Under the pieces are notes generated by a model. That model was not told where the DNA came from, made no database searches, and worked only from the letters and a program-made list of their open reading frames with translations. The translations under genes were made by a program, and so were the position numbers. Shown here piece by piece: positions 16,119 through 27,126 of a stretch of 64,000 bases of DNA; the first letter of the stretch is position 1, and the number at the start of each line of letters is the position of its first letter. Source of the stretch: Bradyrhizobium lupini (GTDB lineage: Bacteria; Pseudomonadota; Alphaproteobacteria; Rhizobiales; Xanthobacteraceae); contig NZ_CP162553.1 in assembly GCF_040939785.1 (NCBI RefSeq), forward strand, positions 1,240,001 through 1,304,000. Reading direction: 5' to 3'.

Positions 16119-16971
16119 CATACGCGAACTCCGCTACTTCGCCGCCGTCTACCGCGAGCGCAACCTGACCGCGGCGGCGCGCGTCTGCTTCGTTTCGCAG
16201 CCGTCGATCTCCACCGCGATCACCCATCTGGAGGCCGAGCTCGGCACCACGCTGTTCATCCGGCACAAGAAGGGCGTCGCGCCAACCGCCTCGGCCGAGC
16301 AGTTTCACACGCTCGCCCGCCGCATCATCGACGAGACCGACGCGGCGCGCAGCCTGTTCAGGAGACCGAGCACCAAAACCAATGTGACGCTCGGCCTGAT
16401 GCGCACGCTCGACGTGCCCCGGACGATCGCACTGCTCAAGCCGCTGACGGCGCGCGCCGACATCGCACTCCGCCTCGTCGGCAGCGACGAGCGCGCCGAC
16501 GCGCGGATCATCTCCAAGAGCATGCTGCGCGCTGACGAACATTTCGTGGCGCTGTGGAGCGAGCGCTATGTCGCAGCGCTGCCGCCGTCGCATCCGCTGG
16601 CCCTGAAGGAGAAGCTTCGCACCGCCGATCTCGCCGGCGTCCCCTTGATCGACCGCTGCCATTGCGAGCAAAGCGAGTTCTTCCGCCGCAACCCGCAGGC
16701 CCGACAGACCGCGGCGATCGCGCAATCAGAGGATTGGGCCATGGCGCTGGTCGCAGCCGGCGTTGGCATCGCCATCGTCCCGGAAGGCGTAGCGCGCGGC
16801 AATCCGGATGTCGCGGTGCGCGAGATCGAGGTCAAGGTCAAGCGCGAGGTCGGGCTCGCCTATCGCGCATCCGTGCCGCTACCGGATGCGCTGAAGGATC
16901 TTGTCAGCAAGCTCCGGAAGCAGCGGCGCAAGCCCGCGGGGCAACGATCGCGCGCCCGCGGAAAATCCTAA
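16114..16971 (+). CDS. LysR-family transcriptional regulator
   Basis: A 285-residue LysR regulator. The N-terminal helix-turn-helix is MDIRELRYFAAVYRERNLTAAARVCFVSQPSISTAITHLEAELGTTLF (residues 1-48). The effector domain follows, with a typical ALPPSHPLALKEKLRTADLAGVPLIDR segment and AAGVGIAIVPEGVA. The last 25 residues are very basic. It is divergent from the MBL hydrolase gene, which is its most likely target, and it ends overlapping the stop of the convergent lipoprotein gene. Confidence 0.92.
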   Translation: MDIRELRYFAAVYRERNLTAAARVCFVSQPSISTAITHLEAELGTTLFIRHKKGVAPTASAEQFHTLARRIIDETDAARSLFRRPSTKTNVTLGLMRTLDVPRTIALLKPLTARADIALRLVGSDERADARIISKSMLRADEHFVALWSERYVAALPPSHPLALKEKLRTADLAGVPLIDRCHCEQSEFFRRNPQARQTAAIAQSEDWAMALVAAGVGIAIVPEGVARGNPDVAVREIEVKVKREVGLAYRASVPLPDALKDLVSKLRKQRRKPAGQRSRARGKS

Positions 16972-17729
16972 CCCTTCGAGACGACCGCACGGCCGTAGGG
17001 CGGCTGGGCCGCGACCGGCGGGTTGGCGGTCTGGGCGGCGAGTTCGCCGATCAGGCGGTCGGCATCGGCGGCCATGCCGTCGGGCGCCTGGATCACCAGC
17101 CGCTCCAGACCCCAGCGATAGGACGACACGCGCTGCTCGAGGCACTGCTGCACCCACTGGATGATCAGCGAATTCTCCTGCATGCGCTCGACCGCGTCCT
17201 CCTTCTCCTTCGGCGAGAGGGAAGAGACACGCGCCATGCTGGCGTTGCGCTTCTTGTCGAGGTCGATGACGCGGATCGCGGAGGCGAAGAACGGCTCGAA
17301 GCGGGTGATGTCGTTGCGCACGTCTTCCATCAGCTGCGTATAGCGCGAAGAATGCGAACGGTGCGGCTCGTCGATCAGCGTGCGACCATACATGGTGCGG
17401 TCGAACACGATCGTTTGCCGCCAGGGCGAGGGCAGCGCTTTGTAGTCGCCGAACACGCTCTTCCAGGCGGGCCGCGACAGCGGCGGCTCGATCAGGGGAT
17501 AGGCGAGGTCGCGAAGCTGGCGCTCCTCGTCGGTGAGCTGGAATCGGGATGGCTTCAGGCCAACGCTGGAGGTGACTTCCGCGCCCAGCCAGCGATGCAT
17601 GTCGTCGCTGCGCATGTCGGCACGGGTCCGGCCGAAATCGCCGCCACTACAGGCGGCAAGCGTCGCGCCCAGCACTGCGAGCATGAGGGCCGTTACGATG
17701 GGCCGGATCTGACGGAGGTTCTCCGGCAT
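16968..17729 (-). CDS. putative lipoprotein, function unknown
   Basis: A 253-residue protein. The N-terminus is MPENLRQIRPIVTALMLAVLG followed by the lipobox LAACSG, so cleavage and lipidation at Cys27 are expected. The mature part is helical and charged, with no domain I recognise; notable stretches are LTDEERQLRDLAYPLIEPPLSRPAW, EPHRSHSSRYTQLMEDVRNDITRF and RMQENSLIIQWVQQCLEQRVSSYRWGLERL split across the middle. A small gene on the same strand ends 15 bases upstream, so the two are probably co-transcribed. It is probably a conserved envelope protein of the Bradyrhizobium group, but no function can be assigned. Confidence 0.8.
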   Translation of the reverse strand: MPENLRQIRPIVTALMLAVLGATLAACSGGDFGRTRADMRSDDMHRWLGAEVTSSVGLKPSRFQLTDEERQLRDLAYPLIEPPLSRPAWKSVFGDYKALPSPWRQTIVFDRTMYGRTLIDEPHRSHSSRYTQLMEDVRNDITRFEPFFASAIRVIDLDKKRNASMARVSSLSPKEKEDAVERMQENSLIIQWVQQCLEQRVSSYRWGLERLVIQAPDGMAADADRLIGELAAQTANPPVAAQPPYGRAVVSKG

Positions 17730-17744
17730 TGCAAAGTCCGAAGG

Positions 17745-17933
17745 CTAACGGCGACGACGACGGCGCCCCGGCGCTGTGCCCTGCTCCGGCCCGTGATCGC
17801 CGCTGGTTTCGTCGCTCTCGCGCTCGATGCGGATCACGGGAAGGATCAAAATCGTGCCCATGTCCGCGCGCGGAGCCACGTCCACCGACGCGCCCACCCG
17901 GCGACCGGCCGGAAATTCGATGATGGTCCCCAT
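17745..17933 (-). CDS. small hypothetical protein with an internal duplicated motif
   Basis: About 62 residues from ATG 17933 (MGTIIEFPAGRRVG), with GAAGAGAG 5 bases upstream; a TTG at 17948 would add MKRAD. The segment RADMGTI occurs twice, once around the start (if the TTG start is used) and once at residues 22-28 of the ATG form, each followed by a hydrophobic stretch. The C-terminus is hydrophilic and ends in six arginines. No transmembrane segment or known domain is evident. It precedes the lipoprotein gene by 15 bases. Confidence 0.55.
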   Translation of the reverse strand: MGTIIEFPAGRRVGASVDVAPRADMGTILILPVIRIERESDETSGDHGPEQGTAPGRRRRRR

Positions 17934-18187
17934 ATCAGCTCTCTTCAATTGCCGCGCGACCCGGCGCGCCTCTGCAACATGGGGATCATTAAGATCAGTT
18001 CATGGTTAACGGGGTGTAAACGTGCCGGCGGCACCGTAACCGCACGGGCGGGACCCACCGTCCCGTTGCGGCACGAGAACGCTTCAAAGCAGGCGTTCGG
18101 CTTCACGCCTCGTTTTCCTTAACGAGCCTTTAAAGGAGCCCGCGATAGGCTGCCGGCGAGTATCTCTTCTAGGTCGCGTATCTCTCC

Positions 18188-19173
18188 ATGACCAAGTCGT
18201 TGTTTCCAGGATTCGACGGGCTGATGACCCTCTCCCGTCGCGAAGGCGTCGATGTTCGTCCGACGCTGCTGCGCGTGCTGACCGACCTCTATGTCCAGTC
18301 GAGCACCCACAGCGACGACGAGCAGCGCCAGTTCGTCGAGCTCGCCACACGACTGATCGACCAGGTCGACGACGCGACGCGCGCGGCCGTGAAGGCGCGG
18401 CTTGCGATCTATCCGTCGACACCCGCCCCGATCATGCAGAAGCTCGGACTGTCGGCCGCGCAGGAGGGCCGCAGGGTTCCGCTCGCGCGCGAAATCCCGG
18501 CGCCCGCCTCTGCCCCCCTCCTGCCCCCTTGCCGGTTCGCACGCCAAGCGACGCCGAGCTGCGCATGGCCTCGAACATGGCAATGCAGCCAACTGACGCG
18601 GCCGATATCCACGACATGTTCTTCCGCGCCGGCGCCGCCGAGCGCGCGCTGATCCTGCACAATCTGGCGCAGACCCCGCTGAAGGCGGCGCCGCGGATTC
18701 CGACCGTGCGCGCCAAGCGCGCGATCCAGATCCTCGAGATGGCGGCGATCGCGGGCGATGTCGAGAATTTCACCTCCGAGCTCGGCGACAGCCTGATCCT
18801 GCCCTCGCGCGTCGCAGCCCAGATCGTCGACGATGCAAGCGGCGAAGCGCTCGCAGTCGCCGCGCGCGCGCTCGACATGCCGAGCCCGGTGTTCCAGCGT
18901 ATCCTGCTGTTCTTCAAGCCGGAGATCGGCAACTCCGTGACCGACGTGTACCGGCTGTCGCGTCTTTACGATCGCCTCAGCGATCGCGCGGCGCTGGTGA
19001 TGCTGGCCGCCTGGCGCGGCTCGACGCTCGCCGTCACCCGCGCAAAGTACCAGCCCTCGCTGCATGACAGCGAGCGCCAGCGCGCACGTGCGGGCGCAAG
19101 CCAGACGCGCCCGGGCGTGCAGCCCGGCTCCGCGCCCGCGGTGCGGACAGGGACTGACGGATCGGATCGTTAG
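18188..19173 (+). pseudogene. DUF2336 protein, frame broken in a C run near 18513-18528
   Basis: Two frames join into one DUF2336 protein of about 328 residues. The first starts at ATG 18188 (MTKSLFPGFDGLMTLSR) and gives LLRVLTDLYVQSSTHSDDEQRQF, typical of the family N-terminus. The second resumes as LPVRTPSDAELR and continues through FFRAGAAERALILHNLAQ, ILEMAAIAGDVENFTSEL, VFQRILLFFKPEIGNSVTDVYRLSRLYD. Adding one C to CCCCC at 18524-18528 (or a similar change in the C6 run at 18513) restores a single frame across a proline-rich linker. DUF2336 proteins are helical repeat proteins common in alphaproteobacteria with no firm function. An intact paralogue is at 52904-54007. Confidence 0.75.
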
Positions 19174-19514
19174 GCCTTCGCCAGCTCGAGAAAATGCCGC
19201 CCGGCGCGGTCTTCGGTCTCGACGATCCAGATATCGGGGTCGAAGCGGATTTCCTTGGTCAGGCGCTCCTCCACCGCGGGCTCCGGCATCGGTTGCGGCG
19301 CAAGCGGCACAAAGAAGCGATCGACCGGCCGACCGTCTTCATAAGAGGTCTGCGGCGCCGGCACATAGAGCATCGCATTGCCGTCAAGCAGCGAGACCTT
19401 CACGAACACCGCACCCGCCTCCTCCGCGCCGCGACGCCGCACCGCGCCGTACACGCCCTCGGTCTGGCACCGGCGCAGATAGGCTGAGACCCAGATATTT
19501 GATTTCAAACGCAT
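19170..19514 (-). CDS. DUF1491 family protein
   Basis: A 114-residue protein starting at ATG 19514 (MRLKSNIWVSAYLRRCQTEG). The whole sequence follows the DUF1491 pattern: YGAVRRRGAEEAGAVFVKVSLLDGNAMLYVPAPQ, then a variable linker and ERLTKEIRFDPDIWIVETEDRAGRHFLEL at the end. The family is alphaproteobacterial and has no assigned function. It is the third gene of a minus-strand run (histidine kinase, peptidoglycan-binding protein, DUF1491) with 57 bases before it, and its stop overlaps that of the convergent DUF2336 gene. Confidence 0.88.
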   Translation of the reverse strand: MRLKSNIWVSAYLRRCQTEGVYGAVRRRGAEEAGAVFVKVSLLDGNAMLYVPAPQTSYEDGRPVDRFFVPLAPQPMPEPAVEERLTKEIRFDPDIWIVETEDRAGRHFLELAKA

Positions 19515-19571
19515 GGAGCGCACGATAGGACAGCGGTGCAATCAGCACCAGCCTTCGCACAACAGTCACGA

Positions 19572-20259
19572 CTATTCGACGGGGTGGCCGATCGCGGCGC
19601 CGAGCTCGCGGAGCAGGCGGTCGGATAGCTGGCCGGTGACCTGCATCTTGTGCTCGCGCTCGAATTTCTGGATCGCGGACTGGGTCTCGGCGCCCATCGC
19701 GCCCGTGATCTTCAAATTCCCGTAGCCATATTCGGACAGCGCGCGCTGCACGCCGGCGATGCGCCGCGCGGCCGGGCTCTGCTGCACGGGGATCGGCGCC
19801 GGAGGACGCGTGACGGAGGGCGGCGCCGAAATCGTTTGCTTGACCAGATTGGTCATGGGATCGCCCGAGCGCGGCGTCGATGCGGTCGCCTCGACAGGCC
19901 TTTCAGGCGGCTTTTCCGCAGGTCTGGGTTCGGCACGAAACTCCGTCGCTCTCGGCTCGAGCGGCGAGGTATCGGCGCCGACGGGACGCGGACGCGGCAA
20001 GGGGTTCGACAGCGCCAGGAACGACGGTGCGGGAAGATTGATCACGGTGCCGAACATCGGCGCTGGATGCCGGCCGGTCTGCAGGAACAGCGCATTGGCA
20101 GCGATCGCGCCGATGGCGGCAACGGCGACGAGACCGGCCAGGGTATCCTTGGGGCTATGCAGCAGCACGCGCAGCACGAGATTGCGCTCGGTCTCGACAT
20201 CGATGACCGCGGCCTTGGCGCCACGGCGGCGCGGAGCGGCTTCGTCCTTGGCAGACTTT

Positions 20260-20267
<8 letters not shown>
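19572..20267 (-). CDS. membrane-anchored peptidoglycan-binding domain protein
   Basis: A 231-residue protein. A basic N-terminus (PKKSAKDEAAPRRRGAK) precedes one transmembrane segment near residues 41-62 (DTLAGLVAVAAIGAIAANAL). A long proline-rich periplasmic linker follows (~70-160). The C-terminal 65 residues form a PG_binding_1 domain: RIAGVQRALSEYGYGNLKI, GAMGAETQSAIQKFEREHKM, VTGQLSDRLLRELGA. It probably tethers to the cell wall. Its start overlaps the end of the histidine kinase gene by 8 bases, so translation is coupled. Confidence 0.88.
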
Positions 20268-22176
<1,909 letters not shown>

Positions 22177-22560
22177 TCGTCGGGAAGACGCGCCGGAACG
22201 CCTCCTTATCGTTGAGCCACCGTGTCAGAGCGACCTTAAACGAACACTAAGGCATCGCGGCGCGCCGCCGGACACCCCGTCATCGCAGGGCTTTTTAGAC
22301 GATTTGACGACGTCATCGGCGAGGATGGTGAACACAGGGTTTCACCGTGATCCGCATGGTTTCGAAATGGTGGACGGGCGTGGCGGCAGCGCTCACGGCA
22401 CGGACGTCAATCGAAAATTTACGACACCATCGATAGCAAAGATTCTTGACTCAATTTTCCGCGAATTAAGCGGAAGGCAATCACTTGCGATTTATCGAGA
22501 GTTGCTAGGTCCGACATCCGCGGAGATCGCCGCGGCGGGATCTAACATACAGGTCGCAAG
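22177..22560. other. intergenic region between divergent histidine kinase and DUF5330 genes
   Basis: About 380 bases with no convincing gene. It is locally AT-richer than its neighbours from 22410 to 22500 and contains a short hairpin (TTCCGC, 22456-22461, with GCGGAA, 22470-22475). It should hold promoters for both divergent genes. Confidence 0.5.
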
Positions 22561-22986
22561 ATGCGCTTTCTGCTTCGCATCACATTCTGGCTCGGGCTGG
22601 TGCTGGTGCTCCTGCCGCGGGACAAGACGCCCGAATCGGACAAGCTGCCGCAGATCGGCGCTGCCGACGCGGTGCAGGCTGCGACCGCGGCCGTCTCCGA
22701 CATGACCCAGTTCTGCAAGCGCCAGCCGACGGCGTGCGAGGTCGGCGGACAGGCCGCCACCATCATCGGCCAGCGGGCGCAGGACGGCGCAAAGAAGATC
22801 TACCAGATCATTAACGACAAGAAAGAGCAGCTCGAGAAGCCCGACAAGAAGGCGCCCGACCACACCGGCTCGATCGCGCTGGCCGGCGAAGGCGATCTTG
22901 CTGCGAGCGAGGCGCCGCGCGACACCCTGTCCCAGGACGACCTCGCGCTGGAATGGCGCGGCCCGGCGCCCGCGACAGCGAATTAG
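22561..22986 (+). CDS. DUF5330 family protein
   Basis: A 141-residue protein with a hydrophobic N-terminus (MRFLLRITFWLGLVLVLLP, residues 1-19) that is a signal anchor. It contains ADAVQAATAAVSDMTQFCKRQPTACEVGGQAATIIGQRAQDGAKKIYQII, the family core, with two cysteines at FCKRQPTAC that could form a disulfide. The C-terminal third is charged and disordered. DUF5330 is an alphaproteobacterial family of unknown function. The next gene is sufE, 68 bases downstream. Confidence 0.85.
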   Translation: MRFLLRITFWLGLVLVLLPRDKTPESDKLPQIGAADAVQAATAAVSDMTQFCKRQPTACEVGGQAATIIGQRAQDGAKKIYQIINDKKEQLEKPDKKAPDHTGSIALAGEGDLAASEAPRDTLSQDDLALEWRGPAPATAN

Positions 22987-23054
22987 CGCCCAAACCCTAT
23001 CGATTTCGGCGCTTTGCGTCCCTATATTGGCCTGAACGGGAACTTTGGGCCAGC

Positions 23055-23486
23055 ATGACGACGATCGATGAAATCAGGGATAATTTCGAGATTCTGGACG
23101 AGTGGGACGACCGCTATCGGTACGTCATCGAGCTCGGCCGCACCCTGGAACCGATGTCCGAAGCCGAGCATTCGGCCGAGAACAAGGTGAATGGCTGTGT
23201 CAGCCAGGTCTGGCTTCAGAAGCTGATTGATCGTCGCGATGACGGCGCGCCGATCCTGACATATCGCGGCGACAGTGACGCCCACATCGTGCGCGGGCTG
23301 GTCGCGATCGTTCTGTCGCTTTACTCCGGCCGCACGCCACAGGAGATTCTTGCGACCGACGCCATTGCCGTATTCGACGAGTTCGGCTTTCGCGACCATC
23401 TGACGCCGCAGCGTTCGAACGGCCTGCGCTCGATGGTCGAGCGGATCAAGACCGACGCGAAAGAGGCGCTCGCGGAAGCGTCGTAG
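23055..23486 (+). CDS. sufE: SufE-family cysteine desulfuration protein
   Basis: A 143-residue protein starting at ATG 23055 (MTTIDEIRDNFEILDEWDDRY). SufE accepts persulfide sulfur from the desulfurase SufS for Fe-S cluster assembly. The active-site cysteine is C48 in ENKVNGCVSQVWL. Other conserved parts are DDRYRYVIELGR, DSDAHIVRGLVAIVLSLYSG and DEFGFRDHLTPQRSNGL. The length is normal. No other suf genes are nearby; in this group sufE is often separate from the main suf cluster. Confidence 0.95.
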   Translation: MTTIDEIRDNFEILDEWDDRYRYVIELGRTLEPMSEAEHSAENKVNGCVSQVWLQKLIDRRDDGAPILTYRGDSDAHIVRGLVAIVLSLYSGRTPQEILATDAIAVFDEFGFRDHLTPQRSNGLRSMVERIKTDAKEALAEAS

Positions 23487-23491
23487 AAACT

Positions 23492-23909
23492 CTACTTCCG
23501 CTTCCGCTGCTGCTGTCCCAGTCCCATCTGCTTCGCAAGCTGCGAGCGGGCCACCGCATAGTTCGGTGCGACCATGGGATAGTCGGCCGGCAGGCCCCAT
23601 TTCTCGCGATATTGCTCCGGCGTCATGTTGTATTGGGTGCGCAGATGGCGCTTCAGCGACTTGAAGCGCTTGCCGTCTTCCAGACAAACCAGATAATCGG
23701 GCGCGATCGACTTCTTCAGCGAGACCGCCGGCTTCGCTGGCTCGAGCGGCGCCGTCTCGGTGCGGCCTGACGAAACGCGCACCAGCGCGCCATGCACCTG
23801 GCTGATCAGATTCAGGAATCTCAGCCGCAGGCGTTGGATTGTTGCTGAGATAGGCCGACACGATGCCCGCCGTCAGCTCAACGAAATTCTTAGCCCCAGC
23901 ATCCGACAT
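23492..23909 (-). pseudogene. mucR: MucR/Ros-family regulator, frame broken by one base at about 23814
   Basis: From ATG 23909 the frame reads MSDAGAKNFVELTAGIVSAYLSNNPTPAAEIP, the normal MucR N-terminus, then shifts. The rest lies in another frame: NLISQVHGALVRV, then DYLVCLEDGKRFKSLKRHL, MTPEQYREKWGLPADYPMVAPNYAVARSQLAKQMGLG. Removing the A at 23814 joins them exactly (EIPNLISQVHGAL). MucR proteins are global DNA-binding regulators of exopolysaccharide, motility and symbiosis. The zinc-finger ligands look altered (CLED instead of CxxC, and Y where a second H is usual). Loss of mucR would be unexpected, so the break may be a sequencing error. Confidence 0.8.
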
Positions 23910-24100
23910 CGGCCCCGCCTTTCTCCACCTTGCGTCTCACGCGAGAGACGACGCCAAAGTATTCCGTGTCAACAATACGTTCGGCTGAAATGGGACGACT
24001 AAGGAATCCGGGCTGATTTACTGACGAAGTGACAAGAACACCACCGCTTTACTTGTCTACGCTAGCGTTTTGCCTGCACCAGATTTGCCTGCGCCCGCTC

Positions 24101-24976
24101 TCAAGCGCCGCGCTGGTCGAGGTGGGAGCGCAGCTCGTCGATCGAGGCAAAGCGCATCATCCCCTCAGGCATCTGGGCTTCGATCGAGCCATCGGAATAG
24201 AGCGAATAAGCCATGCCGTCGACGATGCCGGATTTGAGCACGGTCACAGGCGCCTGCTCGGCCGCAGCCGCAGGCTCGGGTGCGGGCGGCGGAGCAGGCT
24301 CAGCGAAGGTCGACGGCGAGCGCGGTGGCGGGCGCCGCGCGGCGGCCGGCGGCTCCGGAGGCCTCATACGGTCCGGCTTCGGCCAGGCGTCGTCAAAGCT
24401 CGCAGGCGGCGTCTCCGGGGCGGCAGGCTCCGCCGACGGCTCGGCATGCGGCAGCGGCGGCAAGCCCTCGCCGGTCTTCGCTTCCGCGCGCTCACGCTCC
24501 TTGCGGGAGGTCGAGGCGAACAACAGGTTGCGCCGGCGCGGCGGTTCCGGAACCTCAGGCGGGCTCGGAGCTTCCGGCGCTGGCGGCGGCTCGACGCGCG
24601 GACGCTCGCGCGCGGCTGCTTCGTTCTGCCAAGGCGGCGGTCCTGCGGCCGGCAATGGCGGCGCCGGCTCCATCTTCTCGGCGCCCGCCGGCTCAGGCGC
24701 GGGGGCAGGCGTCCCGGCCATCCCGAGACCCGGCAGCACGGGCCTGACCCGAACGTCGGATGGTGCAATTGATCCAGCCAGCCGGCGAGCGATGCCCTTC
24801 AACTCCGCGACCACCACGTAGAGGCCGGCCAGTAACAGTCCGGAGCAGACGCCGATGGTACCGGAGATTATGAGGGTACTGCCGAGACTGAATTCCCTGA
24901 CGGTGAAGCCGAACAGGATCGCAAGGAGGCCCGCCAAAACGGCGAAAATCCCCGCGATCAACAATGCCAACGCCAT
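24101..24976 (-). CDS. proline-rich membrane protein, function unknown
   Basis: A 291-residue protein from ATG 24976 (MALALLIAGIFAVLAGLLAILFG), with GGGGGTGAG upstream. Two hydrophobic segments (about 1-22 and 32-57, STLIISGTIGVCSGLLLAGLYVV) anchor a long cytoplasmic or periplasmic tail rich in Pro, Ala and Glu (residues ~85-230). The conserved-looking end is VTVLKSGIVDGMAYSLYSDGSIEAQMPEGMMRFASIDELRSHL, which may be a small folded domain. No family was recognised. It stands alone on the minus strand. Confidence 0.75.
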   Translation of the reverse strand: MALALLIAGIFAVLAGLLAILFGFTVREFSLGSTLIISGTIGVCSGLLLAGLYVVVAELKGIARRLAGSIAPSDVRVRPVLPGLGMAGTPAPAPEPAGAEKMEPAPPLPAAGPPPWQNEAAARERPRVEPPPAPEAPSPPEVPEPPRRRNLLFASTSRKERERAEAKTGEGLPPLPHAEPSAEPAAPETPPASFDDAWPKPDRMRPPEPPAAARRPPPRSPSTFAEPAPPPAPEPAAAAEQAPVTVLKSGIVDGMAYSLYSDGSIEAQMPEGMMRFASIDELRSHLDQRGA

Positions 24977-25289
24977 CGAACTCACCCCCGGCCGCGCAGC
25001 CATACGCGACACTCGTCACGCCACGATACCGTCATCCGGTGTTCCACGCCAACGTCGAATTATAGGCTGCGTTCCTAAAGGAAAGGAAATCAGGGACTTA
25101 TTCACATTCCCTTCAGCTACGGCTCGCTACTTCTAGGCTGCTCTCAAGTTGGTCGGATTTGCTGCGTTGCATCAGGAATTTAGCCATAATGCCCAATTAC
25201 TTGGTAATGGAACTGCGCTATAGGGATTCCGGGGAGCAGGCCCGCGCGCACCAGCAGGGCCAAGAGGGGATTCCGGGTCACCAATAGCC
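24977..25289. other. intergenic region upstream of the GT39-like gene
   Basis: About 310 bases between divergent genes, locally AT-richer around 25060-25230. No short gene, RNA or strong repeat was recognised. It should contain the promoters of both flanking genes. Confidence 0.5.
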
Positions 25290-26939
25290 ATGACATCCAT
25301 CACGACTTCGGCGATCGACACGCCTCTGCGGCGCTCGGTTGAACGGACTTGCGACGATCTCGCCATGCTGGTGCTGGCTGCGGTCGCCGTCATTGCAGGC
25401 TTGACCTTCCGCGACTATGGGCTCGGCTGGGACGACTACACCCACGCCGAATATGCCGACCTGCTGCTGCGCATGTTCGGTTCCGGTTTCAAGGACACCG
25501 CGGCACTCTCCTTCGCCAACCTCTATATGTATGGCGGCGGCTTCGACATGGTCGCGGCCCTCCTGCACAAGGTGATTCCGCTCGAGCTGTTCGAGACGCG
25601 CCGTCTGGTCGGCGCCGTCGTCGGCGTGATCGGACTTGCCGTGATGTGGCGGCTCGGCCGCCGTATCGGCGGCCCGCTTGCGGGACTTGCCTCACTCTTG
25701 CTGCTCGCGCTCTGCCCGATCTTCTACGGCCACATGTTCATGAACCCGAAGGATGCGCCCTTCGCCGTGGCCATGATCGTCCTGATGCTGGGTCTCGTCC
25801 GCCTCGCCGAGGAATATCCGCAGCCTTCGCCGCGCACGATCCTCATCGTCGGCCTTGGTGCCGGCCTCTCGCTCGGCACCCGCATCCTCGGCGGGCTTGC
25901 GCTGGTCTATGCCGTGATCGGCTTCATGCCGCTGTTCCTGGAGGAACTGCGCAGCGAGGGCCTCCGCGAGTCGGTCCGACGCTTCGCTCATGTCGTCTAC
26001 GTGCTGCTGCCCGGCCTCGTGCTCGGCTATCTCGTGATGGGGCTGATCTGGCCGTGGTCGATCATGGAGCCCGGCAATCCCTTCGAGGCGCTGACCTACT
26101 TCTCGCACTTCTTCGAGAAACCCTGGAAGGAGATGTTCGACGGCGCGATCGTATCCGTGCCTGACATGCCCTGGTCCTATCTGCCGACGCTGTTCGCACT
26201 TCAGTTGCCCGAGGTGATGCTGGTGCTGACGTTCGGCGCCGTGATCGGCACCTTGGTTATGCTGCCCCGCCGCGAGGTCCCAGCCCGCCGCAAGACCATC
26301 CTGCTGATGCTCACGCTCGCCGCGACGCTGCCGCTCGCGATCGCGATGGTGAAGCGACCGGCGCTGTACAATGGCATCCGCCATTTCGTCTTCGTGATCC
26401 CGCCGATGGCGGTGCTCGGCGGCGTCGCCTTTGGCTGGGCCATGGAGCGCCTGCGCGCCAATCATCGCACCTGGCAGCCGGTCGTGCTCGCCACCTTCTG
26501 CTTTGGCCTTGCGCTCTCGCTCGCCGAGATGATCCGCCTGCATCCCTATCAATACACCCACTTCAACCACATCGCCGGCACCGTGCGCGGCGCCGACGAC
26601 CGCTTCATGCTGGATTATTGGGGCCTCGCGCTGAAGCAGGCCTCCGACGAATTGCGCGAGCAGCTGGTCGAACGCCAGGAAGTGCCGCCGCGCAATCGGA
26701 AATGGAAGGTTGCCGTGTGCGGTCCGCAGCGTCCCGCCCAGGTCGCGCTCGGCCCCGACTTCACCATTGGCTGGGATTCCAATGCCGCCGATTTCGCCAT
26801 GACGCTCGGTGAGTTCTACTGCAAGGGCCTCACCGCCCCCGTGCTGGTCGAGATCAAGCGCGACGACGTGGTGTTCGCCCGCGTCTACGATATCCGCGGC
26901 AGCAGCATTTCCAGCCTGCTCTCGATCCCGGCGCCGTAA
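25290..26939 (+). CDS. polytopic membrane glycosyltransferase, GT39/PMT-like
   Basis: A 549-residue integral membrane protein with about 10-12 hydrophobic segments. The N-terminal half has the GT-C features: RDYGLGWDDYTHAEYADLL with an acidic pair in the first periplasmic loop, FYGHMFMNPKDAPFAVAMIVLMLGLVRLAEEYP, and GTRILGGLALVYAVIGF. The C-terminal ~130 residues form a soluble domain (MIRLHPYQYTHFNHIAGTVRGADDRFMLDYWG). Such enzymes transfer sugars from polyprenyl phosphate carriers to lipids or proteins. The acceptor is unknown. The gene is isolated. Confidence 0.8.
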   Translation: MTSITTSAIDTPLRRSVERTCDDLAMLVLAAVAVIAGLTFRDYGLGWDDYTHAEYADLLLRMFGSGFKDTAALSFANLYMYGGGFDMVAALLHKVIPLELFETRRLVGAVVGVIGLAVMWRLGRRIGGPLAGLASLLLLALCPIFYGHMFMNPKDAPFAVAMIVLMLGLVRLAEEYPQPSPRTILIVGLGAGLSLGTRILGGLALVYAVIGFMPLFLEELRSEGLRESVRRFAHVVYVLLPGLVLGYLVMGLIWPWSIMEPGNPFEALTYFSHFFEKPWKEMFDGAIVSVPDMPWSYLPTLFALQLPEVMLVLTFGAVIGTLVMLPRREVPARRKTILLMLTLAATLPLAIAMVKRPALYNGIRHFVFVIPPMAVLGGVAFGWAMERLRANHRTWQPVVLATFCFGLALSLAEMIRLHPYQYTHFNHIAGTVRGADDRFMLDYWGLALKQASDELREQLVERQEVPPRNRKWKVAVCGPQRPAQVALGPDFTIGWDSNAADFAMTLGEFYCKGLTAPVLVEIKRDDVVFARVYDIRGSSISSLLSIPAP

Positions 26940-26962
26940 AAATTCTTCTCTCTTGTAGGACC

Positions 26963-27036
26963 GTAGCCCGGATGAGCGCAGCGACATCCGGGGCCTATCA
27001 GGCAGCCCCGCATGTCGCTTCGCTCATGCGGGCTAC
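26963..27036. repeat. intergenic inverted repeat, 31-bp arms (family A)
   Basis: The left arm (26963-26993, beginning GTAGCCCGGATGAGCG) and right arm (27006-27036, ending CGCTCATGCGGGCTAC) are complementary at all but three positions, with a 12-base centre. Sequences of this kind are familiar as dispersed extragenic palindromes in Bradyrhizobium. It sits between the GT39-like gene and the aldolase gene and could act in transcript ends or as a mobile miniature repeat. Confidence 0.75.
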
Positions 27037-27126
27037 GCTGGACTGCCGCGCTTTGTGTGCCTTGCTGGCAGGTCGCGGCAGGACTACGCTCCCTCCCTGC
27101 AACAACGATGTTCGGAGAGATCAGCC

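Noticed and set aside
16554..18122. 522-codon plus-strand open frame
   Set aside because: It overlaps lysR in another frame and the lipoprotein gene antisense; no family motif was seen.
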